Shown: one piece after another, positions 36,196 to 44,628 of the stretch
Layout of the letters: every line of letters starts with the position of its first letter
Numbering within the stretch: the first letter of the stretch is position 1
Assembly: GCF_003025615.1 (NCBI RefSeq)
Contig: NZ_PYMJ01000008.1
Coordinates: 124,001 to 188,000 of the forward strand
Direction of reading: 5' to 3'
DNA: 64,000 nucleotides
Origin: Photobacterium frigidiphilum
GTDB lineage: Bacteria; Pseudomonadota; Gammaproteobacteria; Enterobacterales; Vibrionaceae
Made by a program: the position numbers and the translations under genes
Notes under the pieces: model-generated
Databases searched by the model: none
Seen by the model: only the letters and a program-made list of their open reading frames with translations
What the model was told of the DNA's origin: nothing

Positions 36196-37086
36196 TTAAA
36201 GTTTCTTTGGTAACTCTTGTAATAGTAAATCAATCAATAAACGGGTGGCTCGACTGATACCGTGACGATCTGGATACAATAACCACACGTCATCTGCACG
36301 AGATTGATATTGAGGTAAAACGCGAACCAAAGCTCCACTTTCCATAGAGGAAAGTGCAAGCAGTGGAGGTAAAATACCAATTCCCCGTCCATCTAGCATG
36401 GCTCGGCGTATAAAGCCGATATTATTACTGGCGAGGCGAGATTTAACTTTTACTTCTTCATCAATCAAGTCCCAATTATCTTCTAATGTGCCATCTGGCC
36501 AGCGATAACAAATGCATTGATGAGTGGCGAGTTCAGCCAATGTACTGGGCATGCCGTATTGTTCGATATAACTTGGGCTGGCTAAGAGCATTCGGCCGAG
36601 TTGAGCGATATGACGGGCAACAAAGCTAGAGTCATGAAGTTTTCCTGCATGAATAGCAAGATCTAACCCTTGCTCATACATATCGGTATAACAGCTGTTG
36701 GTCGAGCGAATGTCTAGATCAATTTCAGGATACATATCTTGGAATTGGTAGAGAATATGCTGAATGGCTTCGTCACTTTCAGGTAATAACCCCAGCTTCA
36801 CTTTACCGACCGGACGATCATCAAGCTTAAGTAACGTATCATTGGCTTTTTGATAAGCTTCTAAAACGGTTAAGACTTCTTTGTAATAAGCTTCACCATG
36901 CTGACTTAAGCGCAATTTTCGAGTGGTGCGAAAAAAAAGTTGAGCATTGAGTGATTTTTCAAGCTCACCAATTCGGCGACTCACATTGGCACGTGGTAAA
37001 TCCATGGCATTTGCAGCAGCCGTAAAACTACCCAGTTGCACCACAGTTGTGAACAGTTTTAGATCATCAATACGCATGATATTCAC
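36196..37086 (-). CDS. LysR-family regulator next to the RND efflux operon
   Basis: A 296-aa LysR protein: winged helix-turn-helix (about 8-66; GSFTAAANAMDLPRANVSRRIGELEKSL) and effector domain (90-290). It is upstream of the efflux operon and in the same direction, with a 98-bp gap, so it could be the first gene of the operon or an adjacent regulator of it; this is inferred from position. Upstream, 60 bp separate it from the end of the sigma-54 regulator gene. The start is the ATG at 37086. Confidence 0.9.
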   Translation of the reverse strand: MNIMRIDDLKLFTTVVQLGSFTAAANAMDLPRANVSRRIGELEKSLNAQLFFRTTRKLRLSQHGEAYYKEVLTVLEAYQKANDTLLKLDDRPVGKVKLGLLPESDEAIQHILYQFQDMYPEIDLDIRSTNSCYTDMYEQGLDLAIHAGKLHDSSFVARHIAQLGRMLLASPSYIEQYGMPSTLAELATHQCICYRWPDGTLEDNWDLIDEEVKVKSRLASNNIGFIRRAMLDGRGIGILPPLLALSSMESGALVRVLPQYQSRADDVWLLYPDRHGISRATRLLIDLLLQELPKKL

Positions 37087-37146
37087 TTAAAGCGACGACA
37101 GATAAAACATCATTTTGAAGCAGTCTGGTTAACGGAGCAAATAAGA

Positions 37147-38577
37147 TCATGTTGTTATCCCATATTTCCGTAGTTTACTTTGCAGTGTTGTTCTGGGTAT
37201 TTTCAGTTGTCTCGCCACTTCGCTATGGTTGTTTTTATATCGCGCCATTGCATTCGATAATAATTGTTTTTCATAGCTCGCAAGGTGTTCGGTGAGTGAT
37301 TCAGGGATTTCTCTATTTTTTATCGGCGACTTTTCTTGATAATGCGTTATGGGCTCTATCGCGGTGAAAGGCTGCGTTAATGTGTCGAGGTGATATTGAT
37401 TCAGTGCATCATCATTGGTCTGTGAACACATTAACATGCTACGGAGTACTACATTTTCTAGCATCCTTACATTTCCAGGCCATGGCTGTGCTTCAAGAGA
37501 TCGAATAAAGTCCGGTGTATAGCCATTAATGTGAGTATTTAACAATGGATTATGTTTACGGATAAAGAATTCAACCAAGTGCGGAATATCATCTAACCTA
37601 TCTTGCAACGGGGGGAGTTCAACCATACAAACACTGAGACGATAGAATAGATCTGAGCGTAATTGTTTTTTTTGAATCGCAACCTCTGGTTGTTCATTCA
37701 TCGCGACGATATAACGAATGGTTACTTTTTTTTCATTATTCCCCCCCAAAGGTCGGAAATAACCATCTTGAACAACTCGCAGTAGTTTACTTTGTACTTC
37801 AATAGGCATTGAGTTGATTTCATCGAGCAACAGCGTACTGCCATTTGCTAATTCTAATAGTCCTTTTTTATTGTCTGCCCCGGTAAACGCGCCTTTTATT
37901 GTTCCAAATAGTGTACTTTCAATTAAGGTTGACGGGATAGCACCACAGTTGATAGTTACCATCGTATTATCTTTTGTCGCGCTGTTCTGGTGAATATACC
38001 GAGCCACTAATTCCTTTCCCGTGCCCGTTTCACCCGCGATCAAGACTGGGAGCGGTGTTTTAGCGAAACATTTCGCATCTTTGAGTAACCGTTTGAAGAG
38101 TTTATTTTGCGTTACAATCTGTAGATTTTGATTAGAAAGAGAACGCGTTTCCTTTAAGGTTTCAGTCAAATGGATAACGTGGTCGGTTAACTCCCTTAAG
38201 TTACTGATATCATGAACAACTTCTATGACAAACATTATCGTATTATCAGCGTTAACAATGGGGAATGTTGACGAGGTTAGAGTCATCACTTTAGCTGCAG
38301 GTGTTTGGTAGCTCTGTGCTTTGTTCCAGATAGGCACATTGCTATTTAGTACCATAATCATTGAGCTTGAGCTTCTTGTCAGGCTGGGAAAAGCATCTAG
38401 CAATTTTCTATGGAGTATATTTTCTACCTCTACACCATCAAGTTTCGCACTCATCTCGTTGTAGGCAATAATCGTTTCTGTCGCATCGATAATAATGTAC
38501 GAGCTGGACATGTGATCGAATACTGCCATTATTTGGGAAAGAAAAGGCAGTAAAGGTGTTGAGACTTTCTCTATCAT
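37147..38577 (-). CDS. RocR-like sigma-54-dependent activator with PAS domain
   Basis: A 476-aa enhancer-binding protein. It has an N-terminal PAS region (about 10-130; SSYIIIDATETIIAYNEMSAKLDG), an AAA+ domain with Walker A (GETGTGKE), an intact GAFTGA (IKGAFTGADNKKG), Walker B (TLLLDEIN), both arginine fingers (RSDLFYRL), and a Fis-type helix-turn-helix (NHSEVARQLKIPRTTLQSKLRKYG). This is the RocR/arginine-utilisation layout. It is divergent from the DDAH gene, which has a sigma-54 promoter and two palindromes upstream, so it very likely activates that operon. I chose the ATG at 38577, with GGAG 7 nt upstream; an ATG at 38583 is too close to it. Confidence 0.9.
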   Translation of the reverse strand: MIEKVSTPLLPFLSQIMAVFDHMSSSYIIIDATETIIAYNEMSAKLDGVEVENILHRKLLDAFPSLTRSSSSMIMVLNSNVPIWNKAQSYQTPAAKVMTLTSSTFPIVNADNTIMFVIEVVHDISNLRELTDHVIHLTETLKETRSLSNQNLQIVTQNKLFKRLLKDAKCFAKTPLPVLIAGETGTGKELVARYIHQNSATKDNTMVTINCGAIPSTLIESTLFGTIKGAFTGADNKKGLLELANGSTLLLDEINSMPIEVQSKLLRVVQDGYFRPLGGNNEKKVTIRYIVAMNEQPEVAIQKKQLRSDLFYRLSVCMVELPPLQDRLDDIPHLVEFFIRKHNPLLNTHINGYTPDFIRSLEAQPWPGNVRMLENVVLRSMLMCSQTNDDALNQYHLDTLTQPFTAIEPITHYQEKSPIKNREIPESLTEHLASYEKQLLSNAMARYKNNHSEVARQLKIPRTTLQSKLRKYGITT

Positions 38578-38592
38578 TACCATGCTCCAAGC

Positions 38593-38608
38593 TGACGAAA
38601 TATCGTCA
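38593..38608. promoter_or_regulatory. Candidate activator site 1 (TGACGA-N4-TCGTCA)
   Basis: A perfect 6+6 inverted repeat with spacer AATA. It lies 190-205 bp upstream of the sigma-54 promoter and 16 bp from the activator's own start codon, so binding here could both activate the DDAH operon and repress the activator gene. Confidence 0.6.
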
Positions 38609-38704
38609 TATTAAATCATTATTTTACGGCCAATATCGCGAAGCGATTCACAGTAATGTCTTATTAATCAATAACATTTTCATTAGGTGCTGAAATTTCA
38701 TCAC

Positions 38705-38720
38705 TGACGATATTTCGGCA
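38705..38720. promoter_or_regulatory. Candidate activator site 2 (TGACGA-N4-TCGGCA)
   Basis: The same palindrome as site 1 with one changed base in the right arm. Its centre is 112 bp from that of site 1, and it lies about 78 bp upstream of the -24 element, a typical enhancer distance for a sigma-54 activator. Confidence 0.6.
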
Positions 38721-38797
38721 TAGCATTAATTGTTGTTTTTCTGTGTTTATCGGTATAACTCATTGAATTTTAATGTGTTAAATGTTTAATTTCATTG

Positions 38798-38813
38798 TGG
38801 CACAGTTCTCGCT
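38798..38813 (+). promoter_or_regulatory. Sigma-54 (-24/-12) promoter of the DDAH operon
   Basis: TGGCAC-AGTTC-TCGCT matches the consensus TGGCAC-N5-TTGCW with one mismatch; the invariant GG and GC are exactly 10 bp apart. Transcription should start near 38825, 36 bp before the DDAH start codon. The divergent gene encodes an intact sigma-54 activator. Confidence 0.8.
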
Positions 38814-38860
38814 TATAAGTAATTACTTAGCGTTAAAAACGGATAATAAAAGGACTGATT

Positions 38861-39625
38861 ATGTTTAATTACATTATTGCGCGTACCCCTTGTAAAGCTC
38901 TTATCGATGGTATTTCATCAGCAGATGATGGTAAACCAAACTACGAGCTAGCGATGAAACAGCATCTAGCCTATTTAGATGCGCTCAGAATGTGCGGTGT
39001 TGAAATATTGTTACTTCCTCCCCTCGAAAATTATCCAGATTCTGTTTTTGTTGAAGATCCTGCGTTATGTACCAAGCATTGCGGTATCGTGACTCGTCCA
39101 GGGGCGGATAGTCGTCGTGGGGAAATTGATTCAATTGAACCTGCTCTTCGTCGTTTCTATGGTGATAACGTCGAGCGAATTGAAGCCCCTGGTACGCTTG
39201 ATGCCGGTGATGTCATGATGGTCGGAGACACCTTTTATATTGGTCTATCGGCACGTACTAATGCTGAAGGTGCTAGCCAATTGGTAGCCATACTTGAAAA
39301 GCACGGTCTAACTGGCCGTTTAGTCACAATGGAGAAGGTGTTACACCTGAAAACAGGGTTGGCCTACCTTGAAGATGGCAATTTACTGGCTGCCGGTGAA
39401 TTTGTTGATAAGCCTGAATTCTCACACCTTAATATTATCGAAATTCCTGAAGACGAAAGCTACGCAGCTAACTGTATTTGGGTGAATGGCAACGTCATTA
39501 TGCCAAGTGGCTATCCGATTTCAGAGAGCAAGATCCGTGATCTGGGATATAACGTAGTGACTGTCGATACTTCAGAGTACCGAAAAGTTGATGGCGGCGT
39601 CAGCTGTATGTCACTACGGTTCTAG
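38861..39625 (+). CDS. Dimethylarginine dimethylaminohydrolase (DDAH)-type hydrolase
   Basis: A 254-aa enzyme of the amidinotransferase/pentein fold. DDAH hydrolyses N-omega-methylated arginines to citrulline and methylamine or dimethylamine. The chain has the same length as Pseudomonas aeruginosa DDAH, and its catalytic residues fall at the same numbers: H162 (LHLKTGLAYLEDG) and C249 (GGVSCMSLRF). The acidic residue at 114 is Asp (GTLDAGDV), where Glu is usual. The guanidine-binding FVEDPA segment is at 63-68. AAGGA precedes the ATG. It heads an operon with an amino-acid antiporter under a sigma-54 promoter. A related arginine- or citrulline-type hydrolase is the alternative. Confidence 0.82.
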   Translation: MFNYIIARTPCKALIDGISSADDGKPNYELAMKQHLAYLDALRMCGVEILLLPPLENYPDSVFVEDPALCTKHCGIVTRPGADSRRGEIDSIEPALRRFYGDNVERIEAPGTLDAGDVMMVGDTFYIGLSARTNAEGASQLVAILEKHGLTGRLVTMEKVLHLKTGLAYLEDGNLLAAGEFVDKPEFSHLNIIEIPEDESYAANCIWVNGNVIMPSGYPISESKIRDLGYNVVTVDTSEYRKVDGGVSCMSLRF

Positions 39626-39638
39626 ACCATCACAAAGA

Positions 39639-39658
39639 GGGGCGGGATGCCCCTTTTT
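39639..39658 (+). terminator. Attenuating terminator between the DDAH and antiporter genes
   Basis: GGGGC (39639-39643), loop GGGAT and GCCCC (39649-39653) with TTTTT. The next gene starts 14 bp later without room for its own promoter, so read-through is likely and the hairpin would lower antiporter expression relative to the hydrolase. Confidence 0.6.
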
Positions 39659-39672
39659 AAGGGAGAAGAAAG

Positions 39673-41094
39673 ATGGCTCGACAGAGTGAGAGTAAATTAG
39701 GGTTGTTGGCAATGACAGCTCTTGTAACTGGAGCGATTGTGGGGAGTGGGATCTTCAGTCTGCCGCAAAATATGGCTGAAGGTGCGGGAGCTGGCGCGAT
39801 TATTATTGCTTGGATTATCACTTTCTTTGGCATGTTAACCTTGGCAAAAATATTTCAATGGTTGTCGATCAACCGTTCAGATATTGATGATGGTGTTTAT
39901 GGTTACGTTCGAGAGGGATTCGGTGATTACCTTGGTTTCAATGCCGCATGGGGATATTGGATTTCGGTTTGGGTTGGTAACGTTGGTTACCTTGTCGTCA
40001 TTTACAGTGCACTCGGTTCATTTCAAGCTTTTGACTTCTTTGGTGACGGCAGTACTTTTCCCGCTATGATTTGCGGCATCATTACGTTGTGGGTATTGCA
40101 TTTTTTCGTGTTACGCGGTGTTCAATCAGCAACGACACTGAATATTATAGTGACTATCGCAAAAATAATTCCCATTCTGTTATTTATTTTACTCGTTGCA
40201 TTAGCATTTAAAATTGAAACGTTCCAAATCGATTTTTGGGGATCACCTGAACTTGGTTCTGTGACTAGTCAGGTTAAAAACACCATGCTTTACACTGTGT
40301 GGGTATTTTTAGGTATTGAGTGTGCCACGGTTTATGCATCCCGCGCTCAAAATATGCAGGTTGTAAGCCGGGCAACGATCTTAGGGTTTCTTATTACAAT
40401 CACTCTACTTATCTGTGTTTCTTTACTTTCACTCGGTGTAGTACCACAAGCAGAGCTTGCGGGAATGAAAAACCCATCAATGGCGCAAGTTCTTGAATTT
40501 GCAGTTGGCCCTTGGGGAGGCGTACTGATTAATATCGGGTTGATTGTCTCTGTTGGTGGGGCATTACTGGCGTGGACAATGATTTCCAGTGAAATGCTCT
40601 TTCTTGCAGCTAGAGGGTCTAAAAATACCGCACCATCTATTTTTGGTAAACTTAACAGCAAACAAGTACCTGCCAATGCAATGTGGCTGACTAATAGCCT
40701 TATCTCGCTATTTTTAGTCATTAATTATGTTAATGATGCTGGTTATAATATCTTGATTCAACTGGCCTCATCGATGGCGCTAATACCATACTTGTTGTGT
40801 GCTAGTTTTGGATTGAAGCTCGCGCTTAAGAATAAACAACATGCGGTCTCTTTACTGCTGATGACATCAATTGGCTCTGTCTACGGTTTATGGCTGATCT
40901 ACGCTGGTGGGTTAGACTACCTATTATTGTCGCTATTACTTTATTCGTGTGGATTACCATTCTTCTTCCGTTCAAGAAAAGAACGCGGGCTAAGTTTTCT
41001 TATTAGTCCAATTGAAAAGGTTTTAGCTGCGATGGTTATCGGAGGAGCTCTTACTGCTTTGTATTTGATTCTTTCAGGTACTTTGTCACTTTAG
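39673..41094 (+). CDS. Basic amino acid antiporter (ArcD/APC family)
   Basis: A 473-aa inner-membrane transporter with about 12 membrane segments. It has the APC-type glycine-rich TM1 (VTGAIVGSGIFSLPQNMAEGAGAGA) and the TM6 region (VWVFLGIECATVYASRAQ). It resembles arginine/ornithine antiporters (ArcD/YdgI type). Paired with the DDAH gene, it probably takes up arginine or a methylated arginine in exchange for citrulline, ornithine or another product; this is inferred. AAGGGAGAAG precedes the ATG. It is the last gene of the sigma-54 operon. Confidence 0.85.
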   Translation: MARQSESKLGLLAMTALVTGAIVGSGIFSLPQNMAEGAGAGAIIIAWIITFFGMLTLAKIFQWLSINRSDIDDGVYGYVREGFGDYLGFNAAWGYWISVWVGNVGYLVVIYSALGSFQAFDFFGDGSTFPAMICGIITLWVLHFFVLRGVQSATTLNIIVTIAKIIPILLFILLVALAFKIETFQIDFWGSPELGSVTSQVKNTMLYTVWVFLGIECATVYASRAQNMQVVSRATILGFLITITLLICVSLLSLGVVPQAELAGMKNPSMAQVLEFAVGPWGGVLINIGLIVSVGGALLAWTMISSEMLFLAARGSKNTAPSIFGKLNSKQVPANAMWLTNSLISLFLVINYVNDAGYNILIQLASSMALIPYLLCASFGLKLALKNKQHAVSLLLMTSIGSVYGLWLIYAGGLDYLLLSLLLYSCGLPFFFRSRKERGLSFLISPIEKVLAAMVIGGALTALYLILSGTLSL

Positions 41095-41133
41095 CTGTTA
41101 GCTATGTATTCTATATTACATATAGGCAGTATT

Positions 41134-41169
41134 TAAAACGATAAGGTTGCCACAAGGGCGACCTTATCG
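41134..41169 (-). terminator. Terminator of the cystatin-like lipoprotein gene
   Basis: CGATAAGGT (41139-41147) pairs with ACCTTATCG (41161-41169), with inner TGCC/GGGCG pairing, and the minus-strand transcript continues in TTTTA. It is between two convergent genes and may work in both directions. Confidence 0.7.
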
Positions 41170-41200
41170 GTATTAACCTCAACGCCAGCTTAGATAAAAA

Positions 41201-41593
41201 TTACTGGCAATCTTGCGTCATGCTGCCAAGTACTGCTGGTTGTGTCATGGCGTATTCACCCTTAAGACTTCGGTATACACGCGTATTCCACACTTCACCA
41301 TTAGCTAACTCAAAATCAATCGCATAGTTTATGCCGTTTACAACTTGCGTTTTTACATCCAAAATTTTGGATAATTGTGCAGAAGTATTCATCATGGCTA
41401 ACACACTGTCTACCGCTGCTGTTGCTTCTGGTGTTACAGCTGAATCTTGCCACCCGCCTGCCATACCAGCTTCGGTATTACAAAGTGGGTTGATGCTTTT
41501 CTCTTTTACTGTCGTTGCTTGCGTCGATTCTTGTGAGCATCCAACCGCAGTTAGAACACAGAATGATAAAACCAAGGCTAATCGTTTTTGCAT
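41201..41593 (-). CDS. Lipoprotein with cystatin-like domain
   Basis: A 130-aa exported protein. The signal ends in a lipobox-like AVGC (Cys19). The mature part has the features of a cystatin: a Gly pair near the N-terminus (MAGGWQD, 44-50), a helix (PEATAAVDSVLAMMN) and the QxVxG loop as QVVNG (83-87) followed by INYAIDFELANGEVWNTRVYRSL. Cystatins block papain-type cysteine proteases with these loops. There are two further Cys residues (38 and 129) that may pair. It is monocistronic. Whether it inhibits proteases is not shown; the motif match is direct, the function is inferred. Confidence 0.7.
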   Translation of the reverse strand: MQKRLALVLSFCVLTAVGCSQESTQATTVKEKSINPLCNTEAGMAGGWQDSAVTPEATAAVDSVLAMMNTSAQLSKILDVKTQVVNGINYAIDFELANGEVWNTRVYRSLKGEYAMTQPAVLGSMTQDCQ

Positions 41594-41934
41594 GCGAGTG
41601 ACTCTCCATAATTCATATACAGCAAGGTAAATACACTTGCTTGTTATATGTAATATATTTGTTTAATAAATCATCGTTCAAATAATTTATAAAATGCACT
41701 TTTAATTTCAGCGTTGTATTCTAAAGGCTGATAGTCATGGAATTGTCATGGTTACGGTGACAGTATCATTATTTTTTATGATGTTAGTTATATTTACATG
41801 CTATGCCGTACCGTACTAAGGAAACTGTTGGATAGCTGTTGTCGCTACAAGCCCGTTTAGAGTAAGCCTGTATAGTGTAAGTAAACCTGTCCGTTTATAA
41901 TCATAAAAAGTAGAACATCAAAAATTGGACTTAA
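41594..41934. other. Divergent intergenic region with 10-bp direct repeats
   Basis: No gene is supported. GTAAGCCTGT (41862-41871) and GTAAACCTGT (41881-41890) are direct repeats, 19 bp apart, 45-73 bp upstream of the AraC gene, which may be its own binding site. GTCATGG also occurs twice near 41733-41750. Confidence 0.35.
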
Positions 41935-42714
41935 ATGATGATTATTGACCATGACTCTAGATTTAATGTCGATGATATAGATACGCCGATTATTGGCATT
42001 GCTGCCGATGTTGGTCGTCACGATTCGGGTATGCACCAACATCAAAAAGCACAACTTTTGTATGCTCCAGCGGGGTGTATGACGATTACATTAGATAATA
42101 AGCAGTGCGTGTTACCGCCAACCAGAGCCGCTTGGATACCTGCGGGTACTGCTCATTGTGCTCAAATGCGTAACGTTGTCGCGTATCGTTCAGTGTATTT
42201 TGATGTGGCGGCCTTTCCAGCCTTGCCAAGTAAAATGAAAATTATTGGGGTTAATACATTGCTACAGGCGCTTATCGAAAGAATGGCGATGTGGGAGTGG
42301 GATATGCCAGCTCAACTGCAAAATAATATTTCTGCGTTATTTATTGAAGAGTTAGCAGCAGCGCCCGAGCAATCATTACAGTTAGTATTACCGACTGATG
42401 GGCGATTGACTCAGTGGTTAGTTTCATTGCAATCGGGTAATAAAAATCCTCAGCAGTTGAACCAAATGGCACACGAGATAGGTGCTAGCGAGAAAACCAT
42501 TACCCGTATTTTTACCAAGCAAACAGGTATGTCTTATCAAGCGTGGCGACAGCAATGGCGGTTACATGGCGCGATAGAGCAATTAGCGGAAGGTAAGAGT
42601 GTCTCTGATGTGGCTTTTGCGTTGGATTTTTCGAGTGACAGTGCTTTTATCAGCTTTTTTAAACAACACTTAGGTGACACGCCAAGCCAGTTCATGCGAT
42701 CGAAAACAGAATAA
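41935..42714 (+). CDS. AraC-family transcriptional regulator (cupin plus HTH)
   Basis: A 259-aa regulator. The N-terminal cupin part (about 20-100) has HDSGMHQHQKAQLLYAPAGCMTITLDN and the WIPAGTAHCAQM segment seen in cupin-type AraC proteins. The C-terminal HTH pair (about 160-255) reads QLNQMAHEIGASEKTITRIFTKQTGMSYQAWRQQWRLHGAIEQLAEGKSVSDVAFALDFSSDSAFISFFKQHLGDTPSQF. The binding loop suggests a small-molecule ligand. The nearest gene on its left is the cystatin-like lipoprotein (divergent) and on its right another AraC gene (convergent). Its targets are unknown. The start codon lacks a clear ribosome binding site. Confidence 0.88.
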   Translation: MMIIDHDSRFNVDDIDTPIIGIAADVGRHDSGMHQHQKAQLLYAPAGCMTITLDNKQCVLPPTRAAWIPAGTAHCAQMRNVVAYRSVYFDVAAFPALPSKMKIIGVNTLLQALIERMAMWEWDMPAQLQNNISALFIEELAAAPEQSLQLVLPTDGRLTQWLVSLQSGNKNPQQLNQMAHEIGASEKTITRIFTKQTGMSYQAWRQQWRLHGAIEQLAEGKSVSDVAFALDFSSDSAFISFFKQHLGDTPSQFMRSKTE

Positions 42715-42763
42715 GGTATTCATTGAGTACGTGGCCTATTAATAATCATTTTTTGATAAACAG

Positions 42764-43543
42764 CTAAAAATATTTCCCCGGTGTTTCGCCAAACTGTTTT
42801 CCAAACGCAGCAACAAAAGCAGATAAAGATTCATATCCGCACTCCATGGCGACTTGGGTAACGGGCATCGCTTGTTCTAATAAATTTAATGCAGAAAGTA
42901 GCCGTAAGCGTTGTCGCCATTGTTGAAAGGTTAAACCTGTTTCTTGTTTGAATAACCGGCTGACGCTACGCCCAGATAGCCCCACTTTATGACCAATCTG
43001 ATCAATATTAATCTGTTCACCAGTGTGAACTTGTAGGTAATCAAAAATAGCCAATAAACGCTTATCACTTGGCATCGGTAATTGTGTTTGTGCTTGGGGT
43101 AAATCATCAAGTGTATCTAATAGTACATTTGCGAGGCGATTTTCTTTTCCATTAAGTTTGTACTCACTATCAAAACAACCAAAGCGCAATACGAGTTCTT
43201 TTGCCAAAGAACTGACTTCACAAACACATGCGTTGTACCAACATAAATTTATTAAACTCCCCGTTCGTATATATAAACTGCGCATTTGAGCAGCACCGCT
43301 TGAAATAACTTGGTGCTCAACCCCTTCAGGCACCCAAATGGCGTATTGCGGTGGTGCAACAAAACGACCCGCGTGAGTATGCACAACCAGCACGCCTTTT
43401 ATTGCGTAAGACCATTGCCCCCATGCGTGCGAATGCCACAGTGTTTGCGTTCCTGAGTGATCCCAGTTTTCACTGCGAGCATACACCGGGCGTGGTAACT
43501 GTGTTAATGCGGGAATAGAGCGATGTTGTCTTTTATTCGACAT
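42764..43543 (-). CDS. AraC-family regulator divergent from an SBF-like transporter
   Basis: A 259-aa protein with an N-terminal cupin part (about 15-110; WHSHAWGQWSYAIKGVLVVHTHAGRFVAPPQYAIWVPEGVEHQV) and a C-terminal HTH pair (about 160-257; INIDQIGHKVGLSGRSVSRLFKQETGLTFQQWRQRLRLLSALNLL, then VTQVAMECGYESLSAFVAAFGKQFGETPGKYF). It is divergent from the SBF-like transporter gene over an 82-bp gap that contains TCGATAG and CTATCGA as inverted repeats, so it probably controls that gene. The other AraC gene at 41935 is of the same subfamily and convergent. Confidence 0.9.
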   Translation of the reverse strand: MSNKRQHRSIPALTQLPRPVYARSENWDHSGTQTLWHSHAWGQWSYAIKGVLVVHTHAGRFVAPPQYAIWVPEGVEHQVISSGAAQMRSLYIRTGSLINLCWYNACVCEVSSLAKELVLRFGCFDSEYKLNGKENRLANVLLDTLDDLPQAQTQLPMPSDKRLLAIFDYLQVHTGEQINIDQIGHKVGLSGRSVSRLFKQETGLTFQQWRQRLRLLSALNLLEQAMPVTQVAMECGYESLSAFVAAFGKQFGETPGKYF

Positions 43544-43625
43544 TTACTAGCAACTTATCGATAGCGAGAAATAATGATATTAGTATCCTACTTATAGAAA
43601 GTCATCACTATCGAAAGGATATAAT

Positions 43626-44627
43626 ATGGGATCTGCCTGTATTCAATACATAAAAAAAGAATGGTTCTTAATGGGAATGTTAGCTGCAATTGCATTGGCT
43701 GCTATCTTACCGTCATTAGGGCAATCGGGCGGTTTATTGCATCTTGATACCATTACAGGTTTAGGTATCGCTTTAATTTTCTTTTTACACGGTGTTGGCT
43801 TATCGCCAAAAGCAATAAAACAGGGTATTAGCAATTGGCGTTTGCATATCTTTGTGCAAAGCGCGACGTTTATTGTGTACCCCTTATTATGGTTGTTATT
43901 AGGTCCTGCCTTTCAAGCTGTTATGCCATCGGCATTGGCTTTTGGTTTTTGCTATTTGTTTGTCTTGCCGAGTACAATTTCTTCATCTGTCGCAATGACC
44001 AGTGTTGCCAAAGGAAACGTGCCTGCGGCGATATTCAATGCATCGTTATCGAGTTTGCTAGGCGTTTTAATAACGCCGTTTCTCATTCAACTATTCATGG
44101 GGATGGAAGGGGTTAAGCTCGATATTCTCGATACCGTATTATCCATTTCAAAATTGCTGTTATTACCGATGGTTGTAGGGCAGCTTTGTCGACCTATTGC
44201 ATTAAAAGTGCTGGAAAAAAGAAAAACAATTATTAATAAAATTGATAAATGGGTTATTTTACTGATTGTCTATAATGCCTTCAGTGATTCTGTTGCAGAT
44301 GGTATTTGGCATGATTTTGAATGGCAAACATTGGGCGTTGCGTTAATCGCTGCCACGTTGGTTTTATTGCTGATGGTTCACAGTATTACATGGGCTGCTC
44401 GCCGTGCTGGTTTTAGCCGTGAAGATGAGATAACCGCTGTTTTTTGTGGCACCAAGAAAACACTGGCAGCTGGGGTGCCAATGGCGAAAGTGATATTCGG
44501 TGCAAACCCAATGTTAGGTATGATCTTGTTACCGATTATGTTTTATCACCAGATTCAAATATTATATTGCGCAATACTGGCGAACCGTTATGCCAAGGAA
44601 GCTGAGTTGGTAATAGAAAAACAGTAA
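43626..44627 (+). CDS. SBF-like (bile acid:sodium symporter family) transporter, YfeH type
   Basis: A 333-aa membrane protein with about nine or ten segments. It has the SBF-like pattern of two inverted five-helix units: LDTITGLGIALIFFLHGVGLSPKAI, YLFVLPSTISSSVAMTSVAKGNVPAAIFNASLSSLLG and, in the second half, AVFCGTKKTLAAGVPMAKVIFG. E. coli YfeH is of this kind; the true substrate of the branch is not known. AAGGAT lies before the ATG. It is divergent from an AraC gene that is its likely regulator and convergent with the lipase foldase gene (1 bp apart). Confidence 0.85.
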   Translation: MGSACIQYIKKEWFLMGMLAAIALAAILPSLGQSGGLLHLDTITGLGIALIFFLHGVGLSPKAIKQGISNWRLHIFVQSATFIVYPLLWLLLGPAFQAVMPSALAFGFCYLFVLPSTISSSVAMTSVAKGNVPAAIFNASLSSLLGVLITPFLIQLFMGMEGVKLDILDTVLSISKLLLLPMVVGQLCRPIALKVLEKRKTIINKIDKWVILLIVYNAFSDSVADGIWHDFEWQTLGVALIAATLVLLLMVHSITWAARRAGFSREDEITAVFCGTKKTLAAGVPMAKVIFGANPMLGMILLPIMFYHQIQILYCAILANRYAKEAELVIEKQ

Positions 44628-44628
44628 T

